DNA of 40,973 nucleotides, taken from the NCBI GenBank assembly GCA_036273455.1, contig DASUHP010000034.1, positions 1-40,973 on the forward strand, written 5' to 3'. Both the position numbers and the translations under genes were made by a program. Source of the DNA: CAIYRG01 sp036273455 (GTDB taxonomy: Bacteria; Pseudomonadota; Alphaproteobacteria; Micropepsales; Micropepsaceae). The notes under the pieces were generated by a model, which was not told the origin of the DNA, did no database searches, and was given only the letters and a program-made list of their open reading frames with translations. This document shows, in pieces, positions 15,337-26,722 of the stretch. Numbering within the stretch: position 1 is the stretch's first letter; the number at the start of each line of letters is the position of its first letter.

Positions 15337-16323
15337 ATGGACCCATTACTCGGCATGTTGCGCGCCGCAGGCGATCCGACGCGATTACGCCTGCTGCTCC
15401 TGCTGGCCAAGGCCGAGTTAACGGTTAGTGAAATCACCGACATCATCGGTCAGAGTCAACCCCGGATCAGCCGCCATCTGAAGCTGCTGTGCGACGCCGG
15501 GCTACTGGAGCGAATCAAGGAAGGTGCCTGGGTATTTTACCGCGGCAGCGAGCGCGGCGAAGCTGCTCAATTGACCAGACTTCTCTCGCAGCTTGCATCC
15601 GTCGAACATGATCCTGAGCTGAAGGGCGATGCCGGACGGCTGAAGCAGGTTCGCGAAGAACGCGCCCGTCAGGCCGCCAGTTATTTTGCCGCCAACGCCG
15701 CGCAATGGGAGAAGATTCGCGCACTCCACGTGCCGGAGAGCGAGGTCGAAACCGCAATCACCCGGCTGTTGCAGCGGGCACCGCTGGATACTGTGCTGGA
15801 TGCTGGCACAGGCACGGCACGAATCCTGGAATTGCTCTCGCCCCATATTCGGCGCGGCATCGGGATCGACAGTAGCCCGGAAATGCTCACGATCGCTCGC
15901 GACCGGCTGGCAAATGCCGGCATCACCAATTGCCAGGTGCGCCGCGGCGATGTTTACCGCCTTCCCTTCGGAGATGGCAGCGCGCGCGAGGGCTTTGGCG
16001 CGGTCATCTTTCATCAGGTGCTGCACTTCCTCGATGATCCGCTCGCGGCCATTGGCGAAGCGGCTCGCGTATTGCGCTGGGGCGGACGCATCCTGATTGC
16101 CGATTTCGCGCCACACGACCTCGAATTCCTGCGCAGCGATTTTGCCCATCGCAGGCTCGGTTTTTCCGATACCGAAGTCGAAGGCTGGTTCCGGTCGGCC
16201 GGGCTCAAGGCAATCGCCAGCGAAAATTTCGCCCCGCCGCGCGACCAGTCCTTAAGCGTCGTCGTCTGGCTCGGCGAACGGGTCGCCGCCACACAAATCA
16301 GCACCACAGAGGCCGCCGCATGA
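15337..16323 (+). CDS. sahR: ArsR-family regulator fused to SAM-dependent methyltransferase (SahR-like)
   Basis: A 328-residue two-domain protein. Residues 1-95 are an ArsR-type winged helix with AGDPTRLRLLLLLAKAELTV and recognition region SQPRISRHLKLLCDAGLLE. Residues about 120-318 are a class I methyltransferase: motif I VLDAGTGTARILELL, GIGIDSSPEML, and HQVLHFLDDP. SahR regulators sense S-adenosylhomocysteine and repress methyl-cycle genes; the methyltransferase fold is thought to act as the ligand domain. The start is the ATG at 15337; an open frame upstream crosses the promoter and palindrome and is excluded. The metF start overlaps its stop (ATGA), so regulator and targets are one operon. 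I do not see metal-binding cysteines of an ArsR metal sensor. Confidence 0.85.
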   Translation: MDPLLGMLRAAGDPTRLRLLLLLAKAELTVSEITDIIGQSQPRISRHLKLLCDAGLLERIKEGAWVFYRGSERGEAAQLTRLLSQLASVEHDPELKGDAGRLKQVREERARQAASYFAANAAQWEKIRALHVPESEVETAITRLLQRAPLDTVLDAGTGTARILELLSPHIRRGIGIDSSPEMLTIARDRLANAGITNCQVRRGDVYRLPFGDGSAREGFGAVIFHQVLHFLDDPLAAIGEAARVLRWGGRILIADFAPHDLEFLRSDFAHRRLGFSDTEVEGWFRSAGLKAIASENFAPPRDQSLSVVVWLGERVAATQISTTEAAA

Positions 16324-17212
16324 GCCTGAAAACTCTTGCCGAACAAAAATCCGAATCTGCGGTCTCCTTCGAGTTTTTCCCTCCGAGAACGCCGGAAATG
16401 GAAAACCAGTTGTGGAATTCCATTCGCCGGCTTGCGCCACTGCGCCCGCGATTTGTCTCGGTCACCTACGGCGCCGGTGGTTCGACGCGTGATCGCACCC
16501 ATGCCACGGTGAGAAGGATCATCGACGAGACCGATTTGAATCCCGCGGCGCATCTCACCTGCGTCGGCGCGCCGCGCGAGATCGTCGACAACGTGATCCG
16601 CAATTACTGGCAGGCCGGTGTGCGGCACATCGTGGCGTTGCGCGGCGACATGCCCGAGCCGGGTCAGGCTTATTGCGCGCATTGCGATGGCTATCAGACG
16701 ACGGCCGAACTGGTGCGCGGCATCCGTGCCGTGGCGCCATTCGAGATCAGTGTCTCGGCCTATCCCGAAAAGCATCCCGACTCGCCGCATTTCGAGTGGG
16801 ATCTCGATGTACTGAAAGAAAAAATCGATGCCGGCGCAGCGCGCGCCATTACACAGTTTGCGTTCGACACCGCGGTTTACGTCCGTTTCCGCGATCGCGC
16901 GCGCAAGGCCGGCATCACGGTCCCGATTGTGCCGGGACTCATGCCGGCCACGAATTTCAAGGGTGTGGCGCGGATGTCGGCGCGGTGCGGCGCCACCGTT
17001 CCGGACTGGCTGCGGGGACTTTATGAAAAGCTCGACGACGATCTCGAGAGCCGGAAGCTCGTCGCGTCGGCGGTGTTGGTGGAACAGGTGCGTGAGTTGA
17101 AAGCCGAAGGTTTCGACCAGTTTCACTTCTACACGCTCAATCAGGCTGAACTGACTTTCGCCGTGTGCAACATTCTCGGCATCAAGCCGGACGCGCAGAA
17201 ACCGGCAGCAGC

Positions 17213-17216
<4 letters not shown>
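16320..17216 (+). CDS. metF: Methylenetetrahydrofolate reductase
   Basis: A 298-residue flavoenzyme that reduces 5,10-methylene-tetrahydrofolate to 5-methyl-tetrahydrofolate, the methyl donor for MetH. The family signatures are present: FEFFPPRTPEMENQLW near residues 18-33, VTYGAGGSTRDRTHATV (about 48-64), the folate-site GDMPEPGQAY stretch and ISVSAYPEKHPDSPHF. The C-terminal segment FDQFHFYTLNQAELTFAVC is also typical. Length matches bacterial MetF (about 296). Both ends overlap neighbours by 4 nt (ATGA with sahR and with metH), giving a fully coupled three-gene unit under the palindrome at 15304. Confidence 0.97.
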
Positions 17217-20926
<3,710 letters not shown>

Positions 20927-20953
20927 CCTGTCCGCGATCGCGTCGCGGTTTGG

Positions 20954-20968
20954 TTAATCGAAGGTTAA
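20954..20968. promoter_or_regulatory. CtrA-type box TTAA-N7-TTAA
   Basis: TTAA (20954-20957), seven bases, TTAA (20965-20968), with the GGTTAATC context repeated at an 11-bp period. TTAA-N7-TTAA is the established core of the CtrA cell-cycle regulator site in Alphaproteobacteria. It lies 111 nt upstream of the small gene at 21079, which is the likely target. Confidence 0.5.
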
Positions 20969-21078
20969 TCCGGAATATCGCAATTGATTTGACGTGTACG
21001 GACTATGTGATGGGTCACCTGCAACCATTCCCGTTCGGACCCGTTTTATCCATCGAATAATCCATACACGGCAAGGAC

Positions 21079-21261
21079 ATGAACGGCAGAGAAATGTACT
21101 TCCATAGCGAGTATCTCGACAGGGCAAGAAAGCTCCGCGATACGGCCACCATGGTGGATGATGAGCGTGTCATGGAAGCCCTGATCAGCTCGGCAGAATC
21201 CTATGAGAGGATGGCAAGATGGTTTGCCGACGCCGAGCGGGTTTGGGCGAAACCCAATTAG
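21079..21261 (+). CDS. Small hypothetical protein
   Basis: A 60-residue, probably cytoplasmic, helical protein rich in charged residues. It resembles the many short alphaproteobacterial proteins ending in an SAESYERMARWF-type helix (residues 39-50); no function is known for them. The first ATG (21079) has AAGGA only 1 nt upstream, too close for efficient use, while a second ATG at 21094 (residue 6) has only a weak site, so the start is uncertain. A CtrA-type box lies upstream. It is convergent with the next gene. Confidence 0.65.
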   Translation: MNGREMYFHSEYLDRARKLRDTATMVDDERVMEALISSAESYERMARWFADAERVWAKPN

Positions 21262-21279
21262 GGTAGATGGTCGCGCGTC

Positions 21280-21603
21280 CTAGCGACGATCGTCTTCCTC
21301 TTTGTCCCATTCTCCCGGCTGCGTACTCTCAAAATCGGGCATCGCGGCCAGAATCGCGAATACGATGCCAACCGCGCAGATAGCCTGCAGCCACTGGAAA
21401 ACTCCGGAAGCATCCTGATCAGCGCGATCGTATTTCTGGTCCGCGCTCAGTCTCCAGCCGACCGGCATCGCTCCGGAGATGCCGCATTTGATCGTTTCGC
21501 CCTTTGCCGTTTGGCACGTCGGCGCCGCGGCGGCGGAGGCCGCAGCCAAAGTGGCTGCGAGTCCGATGACGATTGAGAGATTGCGCCTACGAAGTTTCAC
21601 CAT
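21280..21603 (-). CDS. Exported hypothetical protein with C-terminal membrane helix
   Basis: About 107 residues. A signal peptide spans residues 1-27 (MVKLRRRNLSIVIGL..., cleavage after ASAAAA). Two cysteines, in PTCQ and IKCG, could form a disulfide. A second hydrophobic helix lies near residues 70-87 (WLQAICAVGIVFAILAAM). The tail is acidic (KEEDDRR). I do not recognise the family. The start is the ATG at 21601-21603 because the signal peptide begins there; the frame extends upstream to 21669 without a plausible leader. Confidence 0.6.
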   Translation of the reverse strand: MVKLRRRNLSIVIGLAATLAAASAAAAPTCQTAKGETIKCGISGAMPVGWRLSADQKYDRADQDASGVFQWLQAICAVGIVFAILAAMPDFESTQPGEWDKEEDDRR

Positions 21604-21810
21604 CACGAAATCTGAGAGCGTGCACTTGCTGAATTTAGCACGGATTTGGCGAGCCGGAGTCCGGATCACCTATCGCTAGTGAATGCGAAAACCGGAAAAA
21701 TCGTAAGACGACCGTAACACCTCGTATACGCAGAGTGATTATTCTTTGCGCAGTGCCGCGGTGTCGCCACTCACGGCGATCCGAGCTTTCCGCGCAAGGA
21801 GAAGAGTTTT

Positions 21811-22425
21811 ATGCAAGTCAGATCGATATTGCTGATTGCTGCTTCAGCAGCGATCGCTTTTGGGACAAATTCGGTTTCGGCTCAGCCGGGACCTGATCCA
21901 TATGGCTATTACAGCCAGTATGATCACGACGGGTTCTTCGACCGTGATGGGCATTACCATCGGATCTATGCCCCACCGCCGCCCCCGCCCGCACCACCTC
22001 CTGCCGTCTACGAACAGGGGCGCTATGAAGGTGACTGCCATCAGGGGAATGCTGTCGCCGGAACTGTATTCGGTGCGTTGGCGGGCGGATTGCTTGGTTC
22101 GGCCGCAAGCCATGGCAATGGCGGCGCCGTTGTTGGCGGCGCGGTACTCGGCGGCTTGCTTGGCAACACGATCTCGCGGGAGATCGATTGCGACGATCAG
22201 CCTTACGCGTTCAATGTCTACGCGACAGGGCTGAACGGTGAAATCGGGCGCCGTTATGACTGGCATCACGGGGAAGCTCGCGGCGAGTTCACGCCGATTC
22301 GCGAGTTCCGCCGTCGCGGCGAAGTCTGCCGGGAATTCCGGGAGACATCATGGCACGGCCGGGAAAGCCATACCCACAATGGCATTGCATGCCGCCGTGA
22401 CGACGGCCACTGGCGTTTCGATTGA
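21811..22425 (+). CDS. Glycine-zipper outer-membrane-type protein
   Basis: A 204-residue exported protein. The signal peptide is residues 1-24 (ending SVSAQ). A Tyr/Asp/His-rich region is followed by a polyproline stretch (about 50-64). A glycine-zipper 2TM segment covers about 80-121 (AVAGTVFGALAGGLLGSAAS then GAVVGGAVLGGLLGNTIS), as in 17-kDa surface antigens and related envelope proteins. A C-terminal domain has Cys and RRR motifs typical of the surface-antigen group. There is a good Shine-Dalgarno (AAGGAG) before the ATG and a hairpin terminator after the stop. It probably sits in the outer membrane or periplasm; the precise role is unknown. Confidence 0.78.
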   Translation: MQVRSILLIAASAAIAFGTNSVSAQPGPDPYGYYSQYDHDGFFDRDGHYHRIYAPPPPPPAPPPAVYEQGRYEGDCHQGNAVAGTVFGALAGGLLGSAASHGNGGAVVGGAVLGGLLGNTISREIDCDDQPYAFNVYATGLNGEIGRRYDWHHGEARGEFTPIREFRRRGEVCREFRETSWHGRESHTHNGIACRRDDGHWRFD

Positions 22426-22438
22426 TTTGAAATTCGTT

Positions 22439-22470
22439 GAAAGGTGACCCGCCCGGCGGTCACCTTTCTC
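22439..22470 (+). terminator. Hairpin terminator after the glycine-zipper gene
   Basis: Arms GAAAGGTGACC (22439-22449) and GGTCACCTTTC (22458-22468) pair perfectly around an 8-nt GC loop, 13 nt past the stop. The right arm is pyrimidine-rich, running into TCTC, so it is a reasonable though not T-rich terminator. Confidence 0.6.
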
Positions 22471-22550
22471 TCCAGCCCAACAATGACCGGTTGGGACGCG
22501 GGCCCGCAATAATCCGGCCAGGGTTGCGTTCCGGCGTGGATGGCGTCAGA

Positions 22551-22582
22551 GCGTGATCCGATGACATTTGATTGGATCACGC
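22551..22582. repeat. Palindromic repeat, copy 1
   Basis: GCGTGATCCGAT (22551-22562) faces ATTGGATCACGC (22571-22582) across 8 nt, with one mismatch. It shares the GCGTGATCC core with copy 2, 100 bp away. Dispersed palindromes with a GTGATCC-type core are common between genes in Rhizobiales and relatives. Confidence 0.7.
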
Positions 22583-22647
22583 GCTACAGCGCAATCCGGC
22601 GAAGTGTGAGCGGTTCGCCGACAGATTGCGCGACAATCAAAGGATAT

Positions 22648-22685
22648 AGCGCGTGATCCGATTGCGTTTAATCGGATCACGCGCT
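22648..22685. repeat. Palindromic repeat, copy 2, perfect 16-bp arms
   Basis: AGCGCGTGATCCGATT (22648-22663) and AATCGGATCACGCGCT (22670-22685) are perfect complements around a 6-nt loop. It is a longer and cleaner version of copy 1, which suggests a REP-like family. Confidence 0.8.
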
Positions 22686-22758
22686 AGTCGCCGCGAAGCG
22701 ACGGGATAACCGCGAGAATAAGCAAACTGAGAATGAGCAGGCCGACATACGCAGGCAT
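22684..22758 (-). CDS. Possible 24-residue membrane peptide
   Basis: ATG at 22756-22758, preceded by GGTGGAG at 4-5 nt, opens a 24-residue frame. Apart from its ends it is one hydrophobic helix (YVGLLILSLLILAVIP) and it ends LRGD before TAG. The stop codon overlaps the last bases of palindrome copy 2. The frame is too short for statistics; a good ribosome site and a clean helix are the only support. Confidence 0.25.
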   Translation of the reverse strand: MPAYVGLLILSLLILAVIPSLRGD

Positions 22759-23047
22759 GGCACTCCACCACGGCGCCAGCGATGTCCCCCCTCGCTTCCA
22801 GCTGTACTGAAATTCCGTCAGCAGTGTTCGTCAAGACTTGTAAAGATCGAGTATACAAAGCCCAGCGCAATCCGAATCACTGACAACGGTGGACCGACAG
22901 CTGATCTTTTATTCAACGGCGTGAAAGCGGAATTGCGGCCATGGGTCATCGCACGAGGAAATGCCCGTGATTCACGCCGCCGTCTGGCCCGCAGGTGCGG
23001 ATTCGCCGAAGCACGAATGCTCCGCCGCGACCGGAGCGATCTCGCGC

Positions 23048-23395
23048 TCACCGGATGCGCACCGTCAACGCCGAATCCACCACGCAGGCTGCTCCTTGCC
23101 GGCGCCATGTCCGCAGTGCCGGCGCACTGCTCCGATGTCCATGCGTCGCCGCGCGGACTCTACCTGCTTCATACAGAATCACCGGTGTGACCACGGCTGC
23201 GACATAGAGCGGAACGGTCGTAAGAAGTTGAATGACGGGAATCGATGGCCCGCATGATATTCCACTCACGGATTGACATGCCCCCATCATCCGGCCGGCC
23301 GCCGCAAACAGCCTGGGAATCAGGAAAAGCAAACCGGTCCAGACAACAAAGGTCGCTGGCCAGAGCATAAAATCCGCTACACGATTGCTACGCAC
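23048..23395 (-). CDS. Possible two-helix membrane protein, function unknown
   Basis: A frame of 115 residues. Two hydrophobic helices lie near residues 10-32 (FMLWPATFVVWTGLLFLI) and 53-73 (IPVIQLLTTVPLYVAAVVTP). The C-terminal 40 residues are Arg-rich and less convincing, so the true end may be altered by a frameshift or the frame may be partly spurious. Start choices are GTG at 23395 or ATG at 23368, neither with a strong Shine-Dalgarno sequence. A TTAA-N7-TTAAC site lies 68 nt upstream of the GTG, which favours a real transcript. Confidence 0.4.
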   Translation of the reverse strand: MRSNRVADFMLWPATFVVWTGLLFLIPRLFAAAGRMMGACQSVSGISCGPSIPVIQLLTTVPLYVAAVVTPVILYEAGRVRAATHGHRSSAPALRTWRRQGAACVVDSALTVRIR

Positions 23396-23462
23396 GCTCG
23401 ATCCCAGGGCTAGGAAGGACGTTGCAGCCTAGACGGCAAGCCGGGGCCTGGCGAGAAAATCA

Positions 23463-23477
23463 TTAAATTATGGTTAA
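23463..23477. promoter_or_regulatory. CtrA-type box TTAA-N7-TTAAC
   Basis: TTAA (23463-23466), seven bases, TTAA (23474-23477) followed by C, matching the fuller CtrA consensus TTAA-N7-TTAAC. It lies upstream of the two-helix frame on the minus strand and 170 nt from the 3' end of tRNA-Glu. Confidence 0.55.
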
Positions 23478-23648
23478 CACGCCGCCCCCTGCGCGAGGCC
23501 GCTTCGAACGCACCGATCTATTTTGGGACTTGCAGATTTTGTCGTAGTCACACAATGTTCCGTGCACGGCTGATACACTCGACCGGCGTCAAGAACCGAT
23601 CAAGTATTACACGCTCTCAAAACGAACCGGAATTGATCCTGATCAAGG

Positions 23649-23723
23649 TGGCGCGCCCTAGGGGAGTCGAACCCCTCTTGCAAGATTGAAAATCTTGAGT
23701 CCTAACCGATAGACGAAGGGCGC
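23649..23723 (-). tRNA. tRNA-Glu (anticodon UUC)
   Basis: Complete cloverleaf on the minus strand. The acceptor arm GCGCCCT pairs with AGGGCGC. The anticodon stem CAAGA/TCTTG encloses loop TTTTCAA, giving anticodon TTC. The T arm is GAGGGGTTCGACTCCCCT. CCA is encoded at 23649-23651. It follows recJ on the same strand by 57 nt, so it may be read from recJ or its own promoter. Confidence 0.97.
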
Positions 23724-23780
23724 ACGGGTCCGGCAAAGTCGCGGGCCGGGGGAGAGAGTTAGCGACCGTAGCTCACGAAT

Positions 23781-25616
23781 TCAAGCTTCCGCGGCCGCGG
23801 CGTCCTCGATCTGCAACTGCACCTTGGGAACGCCATCGTAATCGTCGCGTTTGAGCCTGCCCAGAAGGTGAACCCTATGGCCGCGGGCGTTCAGCAGGGC
23901 GGCGCCCAATTCACTCGACGCGGCCCGGAACGCAATTCCACTGATCCCCTTCCCGTCACGGCCGGCTGCGCGCAAACGGACATGGCTCTCGCCGACCACG
24001 CCGGCATAAACCACAAGCATGTCCGGCATTACGAACAAGGGTTCGGGATTGCCGGCGCCATAAGGTCCGGCGCGGTCAACCTCATCGGCAAAGCCGGTTG
24101 TGGCGGACGAGGGCGAGAGCAGTGCGTCGATAATCCTTTCGCGTGGCAAGTCTGCACCACTTGCTGGACCGATCCGCCGGCCAAGAAAGTCAGCAAATTC
24201 CCCCATGCGCGACCGGCGGATGCTGAATCCCGCAGCCATGGCGTGCCCGCCGCCGGCATCGAGGATTCCTTCGGCATGTGCGGCGCGGATCACCGCGCCA
24301 AGATCGACATTTGCGACCGATCGCGCCGATCCACGGCCGACCGGATCATCGTCATTATCGGCAAATCCCGCCACCAGGGTTGGTTTGGCGTGCCGGTCCT
24401 TGAGCCGGCCGGCGATGATCCCGACCACGCCGGGATGCCAGCCATCGCCGCCGATGAGCAAAAACGGATTTTCGCGCTGCTGCGAAGCGAGTTCGGTTGC
24501 AGTTCGCAGGATTCCCGCTTCGATCGACTGACGCTCGCGGTTGTGGCGGTCGAGTTCCGCGGCCAGAATTTCCGCTTCCTGCGGATCGGTGCATGCGAGC
24601 AGACGCGCGCCAAGATCGCACCGCCCTACCCTGCCGCCGGCATTGATCCGCGGCCCAAACACAAACCCCAGATGATAGACGGAAAATGGCGGGTTGGCGT
24701 TCGCAAGACGTGCGAGAGCGACAAAGCCCGCACGGCGCAAGCGATCTGCGCTCCGCAGTCCCTGGCGCACAAAGGCACGATTTAGCCCAACCAGCGGCAC
24801 AACATCGGCGACCGTCGCCAGCCCCACCAGATCGAGTTCTTCCATCAGGTCAGGTTGGGCGGTCTGGTTTTGCGCAAACCAGCCTTCGGCCCGCAACAGA
24901 CGCTGCACAGCAACAAGGAACAGGAATGTCAAACCGGCGGCACAGACATGGCGTTGGCCGCTACTGTCGTCGGGACCATTGGGATTGACATGGGCCAGCA
25001 CCGGCGGATTTGTCTCAACCGCATGGTGATCGAGCACGATCACATCGAGACCACAGGCCGCGGCATCGGCGAGTGGCGCATACGCGGCAGCGCCGCAATC
25101 CAGCGTCACCAGCAGCGAGGCACCCTGCTCGCGCAGATGCCTCACTGCGGTGGAAGACGGCCCATATCCTTCGGTCAGGCGATCCGGGACATGGAGCAGC
25201 GCTGTCCGGCCGGCACGTTTCAGCCATCCGAGGATCAATGCGGCGGAACATGCTCCGTCCACGTCGTAATCGGCGAGAACGGAGATAGTCTCATTCTGCG
25301 CAACCGCCCGGGCGAAGCGGGCCGCCGCCGCGGTCATATGCGCGAATGAATCCGGGTCAGGCAGGAGATGCTTGAGTTTCGGATCGAGATAATTGCCGGC
25401 CTGCTCCGCCGTTACTCCGCGCGTCGCAAGCAATTGCGCCAGCGGCCCGGCACATCCCGCCAATTGGAGTTCTCGCGCGAGGTCCTGATCCAGCTCGCGC
25501 ATGCGCCAGGACCGGCCGGTAAAAGATGCCTCGACACCGAGAGCGTATTGCGCGGGCGCCGCAGCCCGACCGGCGGCCGGGGAAATCAGCCCGGCAAGCG
25601 CCTGCGCGTCAGCCAT
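23781..25616 (-). CDS. recJ: Single-stranded-DNA-specific exonuclease RecJ
   Basis: A 611-residue 5'-3' exonuclease of the DHH superfamily, used in recombination and mismatch repair. Motif I is VLADYDVDGACSAALI (Asp116, Asp118, Asp120). Motif III is VIVLDHHAVETNPP near 193-206. The DHHA1 domain carries GGDGWHPGVVGIIAGRLK and GGGHAMAAGFSI near 455-467. A C-terminal OB-fold ends the protein. Length is close to other proteobacterial RecJ (about 580-610). Its ATG lies 8 nt inside the end of glpX, so the two are coupled; the order hom-glpX-recJ is conserved in many Alphaproteobacteria. Confidence 0.96.
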   Translation of the reverse strand: MADAQALAGLISPAAGRAAAPAQYALGVEASFTGRSWRMRELDQDLARELQLAGCAGPLAQLLATRGVTAEQAGNYLDPKLKHLLPDPDSFAHMTAAAARFARAVAQNETISVLADYDVDGACSAALILGWLKRAGRTALLHVPDRLTEGYGPSSTAVRHLREQGASLLVTLDCGAAAYAPLADAAACGLDVIVLDHHAVETNPPVLAHVNPNGPDDSSGQRHVCAAGLTFLFLVAVQRLLRAEGWFAQNQTAQPDLMEELDLVGLATVADVVPLVGLNRAFVRQGLRSADRLRRAGFVALARLANANPPFSVYHLGFVFGPRINAGGRVGRCDLGARLLACTDPQEAEILAAELDRHNRERQSIEAGILRTATELASQQRENPFLLIGGDGWHPGVVGIIAGRLKDRHAKPTLVAGFADNDDDPVGRGSARSVANVDLGAVIRAAHAEGILDAGGGHAMAAGFSIRRSRMGEFADFLGRRIGPASGADLPRERIIDALLSPSSATTGFADEVDRAGPYGAGNPEPLFVMPDMLVVYAGVVGESHVRLRAAGRDGKGISGIAFRAASSELGAALLNARGHRVHLLGRLKRDDYDGVPKVQLQIEDAAAAEA

Positions 25617-26568
25617 TCTCGAGGGGATGGCGCATCTTCACCCAGCGCACCGTTTTTGTGGCCGAGCGCATCACGATCGAATGGGTCGTCATGTAGTGCC
25701 CGTGGACCTGCACGCCTTCCAACATCGATCCGTTGGTCACGCCGGTGGCGGAAAACACCACGTCGCCGGATGCGAGATCCGTCATGTCATAACGCCGGTT
25801 GAGATCGGTAATGCCAAAGCGTTCGGCGCGCGCGCGCTCGCGATCGTTCCGGAACACAAGCCGGGTCTGGAATTGCCCGCCAACGCAACGCAGAGCCGCC
25901 GCCGCGAGTACGCCCTCGGGCGCGCCGCCCTGGCCGATATAGATGTCGATGGCCGTGAGGTCCGGCTCGGTTGTCGCGATGACACCGGCAACATCGCCGT
26001 CGGTGATCAGTTGCACGGATGCACCGGCCTTGCGGATGGAGGCAATGATCTTCTCGTGCCGCGGGCGATCGAGCACCAGGGCGCTGATGCGCTCCGGCTT
26101 CACGCCCTTGGCTCTGGCGAGCGAGATGATGTTTGCCGCCGGCTCGGCATCAAGATCGATTGTGCCTTCCGGATAGCCCGGACCAATGGCAATCTTGTCC
26201 ATGTAAACGTCCGGCGCATTCAGCAGCGTACCGGCTTCGGCCATCGCCATGACAGCAATCGAATTCGGCAGCCCTTTGGCGCATAAAGTGGTGCCCTCCA
26301 GAGGGTCGAGGGCGATATCGACTTTCAGGCCGCCGGCGCCGACTTTTTCGCCGATGAACAGCATTGGCGCTTCGTCGCGCTCGCCCTCGCCGATGACCAC
26401 GGTGCCGTCGATCGGCAGGTGGTTGAATGCCCAGCGCATGCCCTCGACCGCTGCCTGGTCGGCAGCATGTTCGTCGCCACGTCCGACAAGGACATGGGCG
26501 CGCATGGCCGCCGCCTCGGTTACCCGGACAGCTTCCAATGCCAAAATGCGATCAAGGGGACGGGTCAT
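25609..26568 (-). CDS. glpX: Class II fructose-1,6-bisphosphatase
   Basis: A 319-residue GlpX-type phosphatase, converting fructose 1,6-bisphosphate to fructose 6-phosphate in gluconeogenesis. Metal and phosphate-site motifs are clear: GDEHAADQAAVEGMRWAFN (about 31-49), VIGEGERDEAPMLFIGEKVG (58-77), VDIALDPLEGTTLCAKG (83-99) and TDGDVAG. The ATG has CGGAG upstream at acceptable spacing. It follows hom after 154 nt and overlaps recJ. A TTGGGGCA direct repeat (26671 and 26690) lies in the upstream gap. Confidence 0.95.
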   Translation of the reverse strand: MTRPLDRILALEAVRVTEAAAMRAHVLVGRGDEHAADQAAVEGMRWAFNHLPIDGTVVIGEGERDEAPMLFIGEKVGAGGLKVDIALDPLEGTTLCAKGLPNSIAVMAMAEAGTLLNAPDVYMDKIAIGPGYPEGTIDLDAEPAANIISLARAKGVKPERISALVLDRPRHEKIIASIRKAGASVQLITDGDVAGVIATTEPDLTAIDIYIGQGGAPEGVLAAAALRCVGGQFQTRLVFRNDRERARAERFGITDLNRRYDMTDLASGDVVFSATGVTNGSMLEGVQVHGHYMTTHSIVMRSATKTVRWVKMRHPLENG

Positions 26569-26722
26569 GCGATTCGCTCCGTACTGACTCTATCAAGTTG
26601 GTGAACCCTCTGCCCCCGTGTCGCCGTCGATGACGCGAAAGCATCGATAACGCTCCCGCTCACATTCGCATTGGGGCATGAAATTCGATTTGGGGCAAAC
26701 GGTTACAGCGCCATCGCGAGGG

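Larger units (their letters stand above)
22471..23648. other. Gene-poor region with palindromic repeats
   Basis: About 1.2 kb between the glycine-zipper gene and tRNA-Glu. It holds two related palindromes (22551-22582, 22648-22685), a possible 24-residue membrane peptide (22684-22758), a possible two-helix membrane protein (23048-23395) and a CtrA-type box (23463-23477). The other open frames overlap one another on both strands with Arg-rich composition and look like shadows. No integrase, transposase or tRNA-fragment repeat was seen. Confidence 0.6.

Noticed and set aside
22818..23190. Overlapping Arg-rich frames on both strands
   Set aside because: They overlap each other, lack ribosome sites and show no domain or helix pattern.
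23640..23780. Integration site of a genomic island at tRNA-Glu
   Set aside because: No integrase gene and no repeat of the tRNA 3' end were found in the flanking 1.2 kb.
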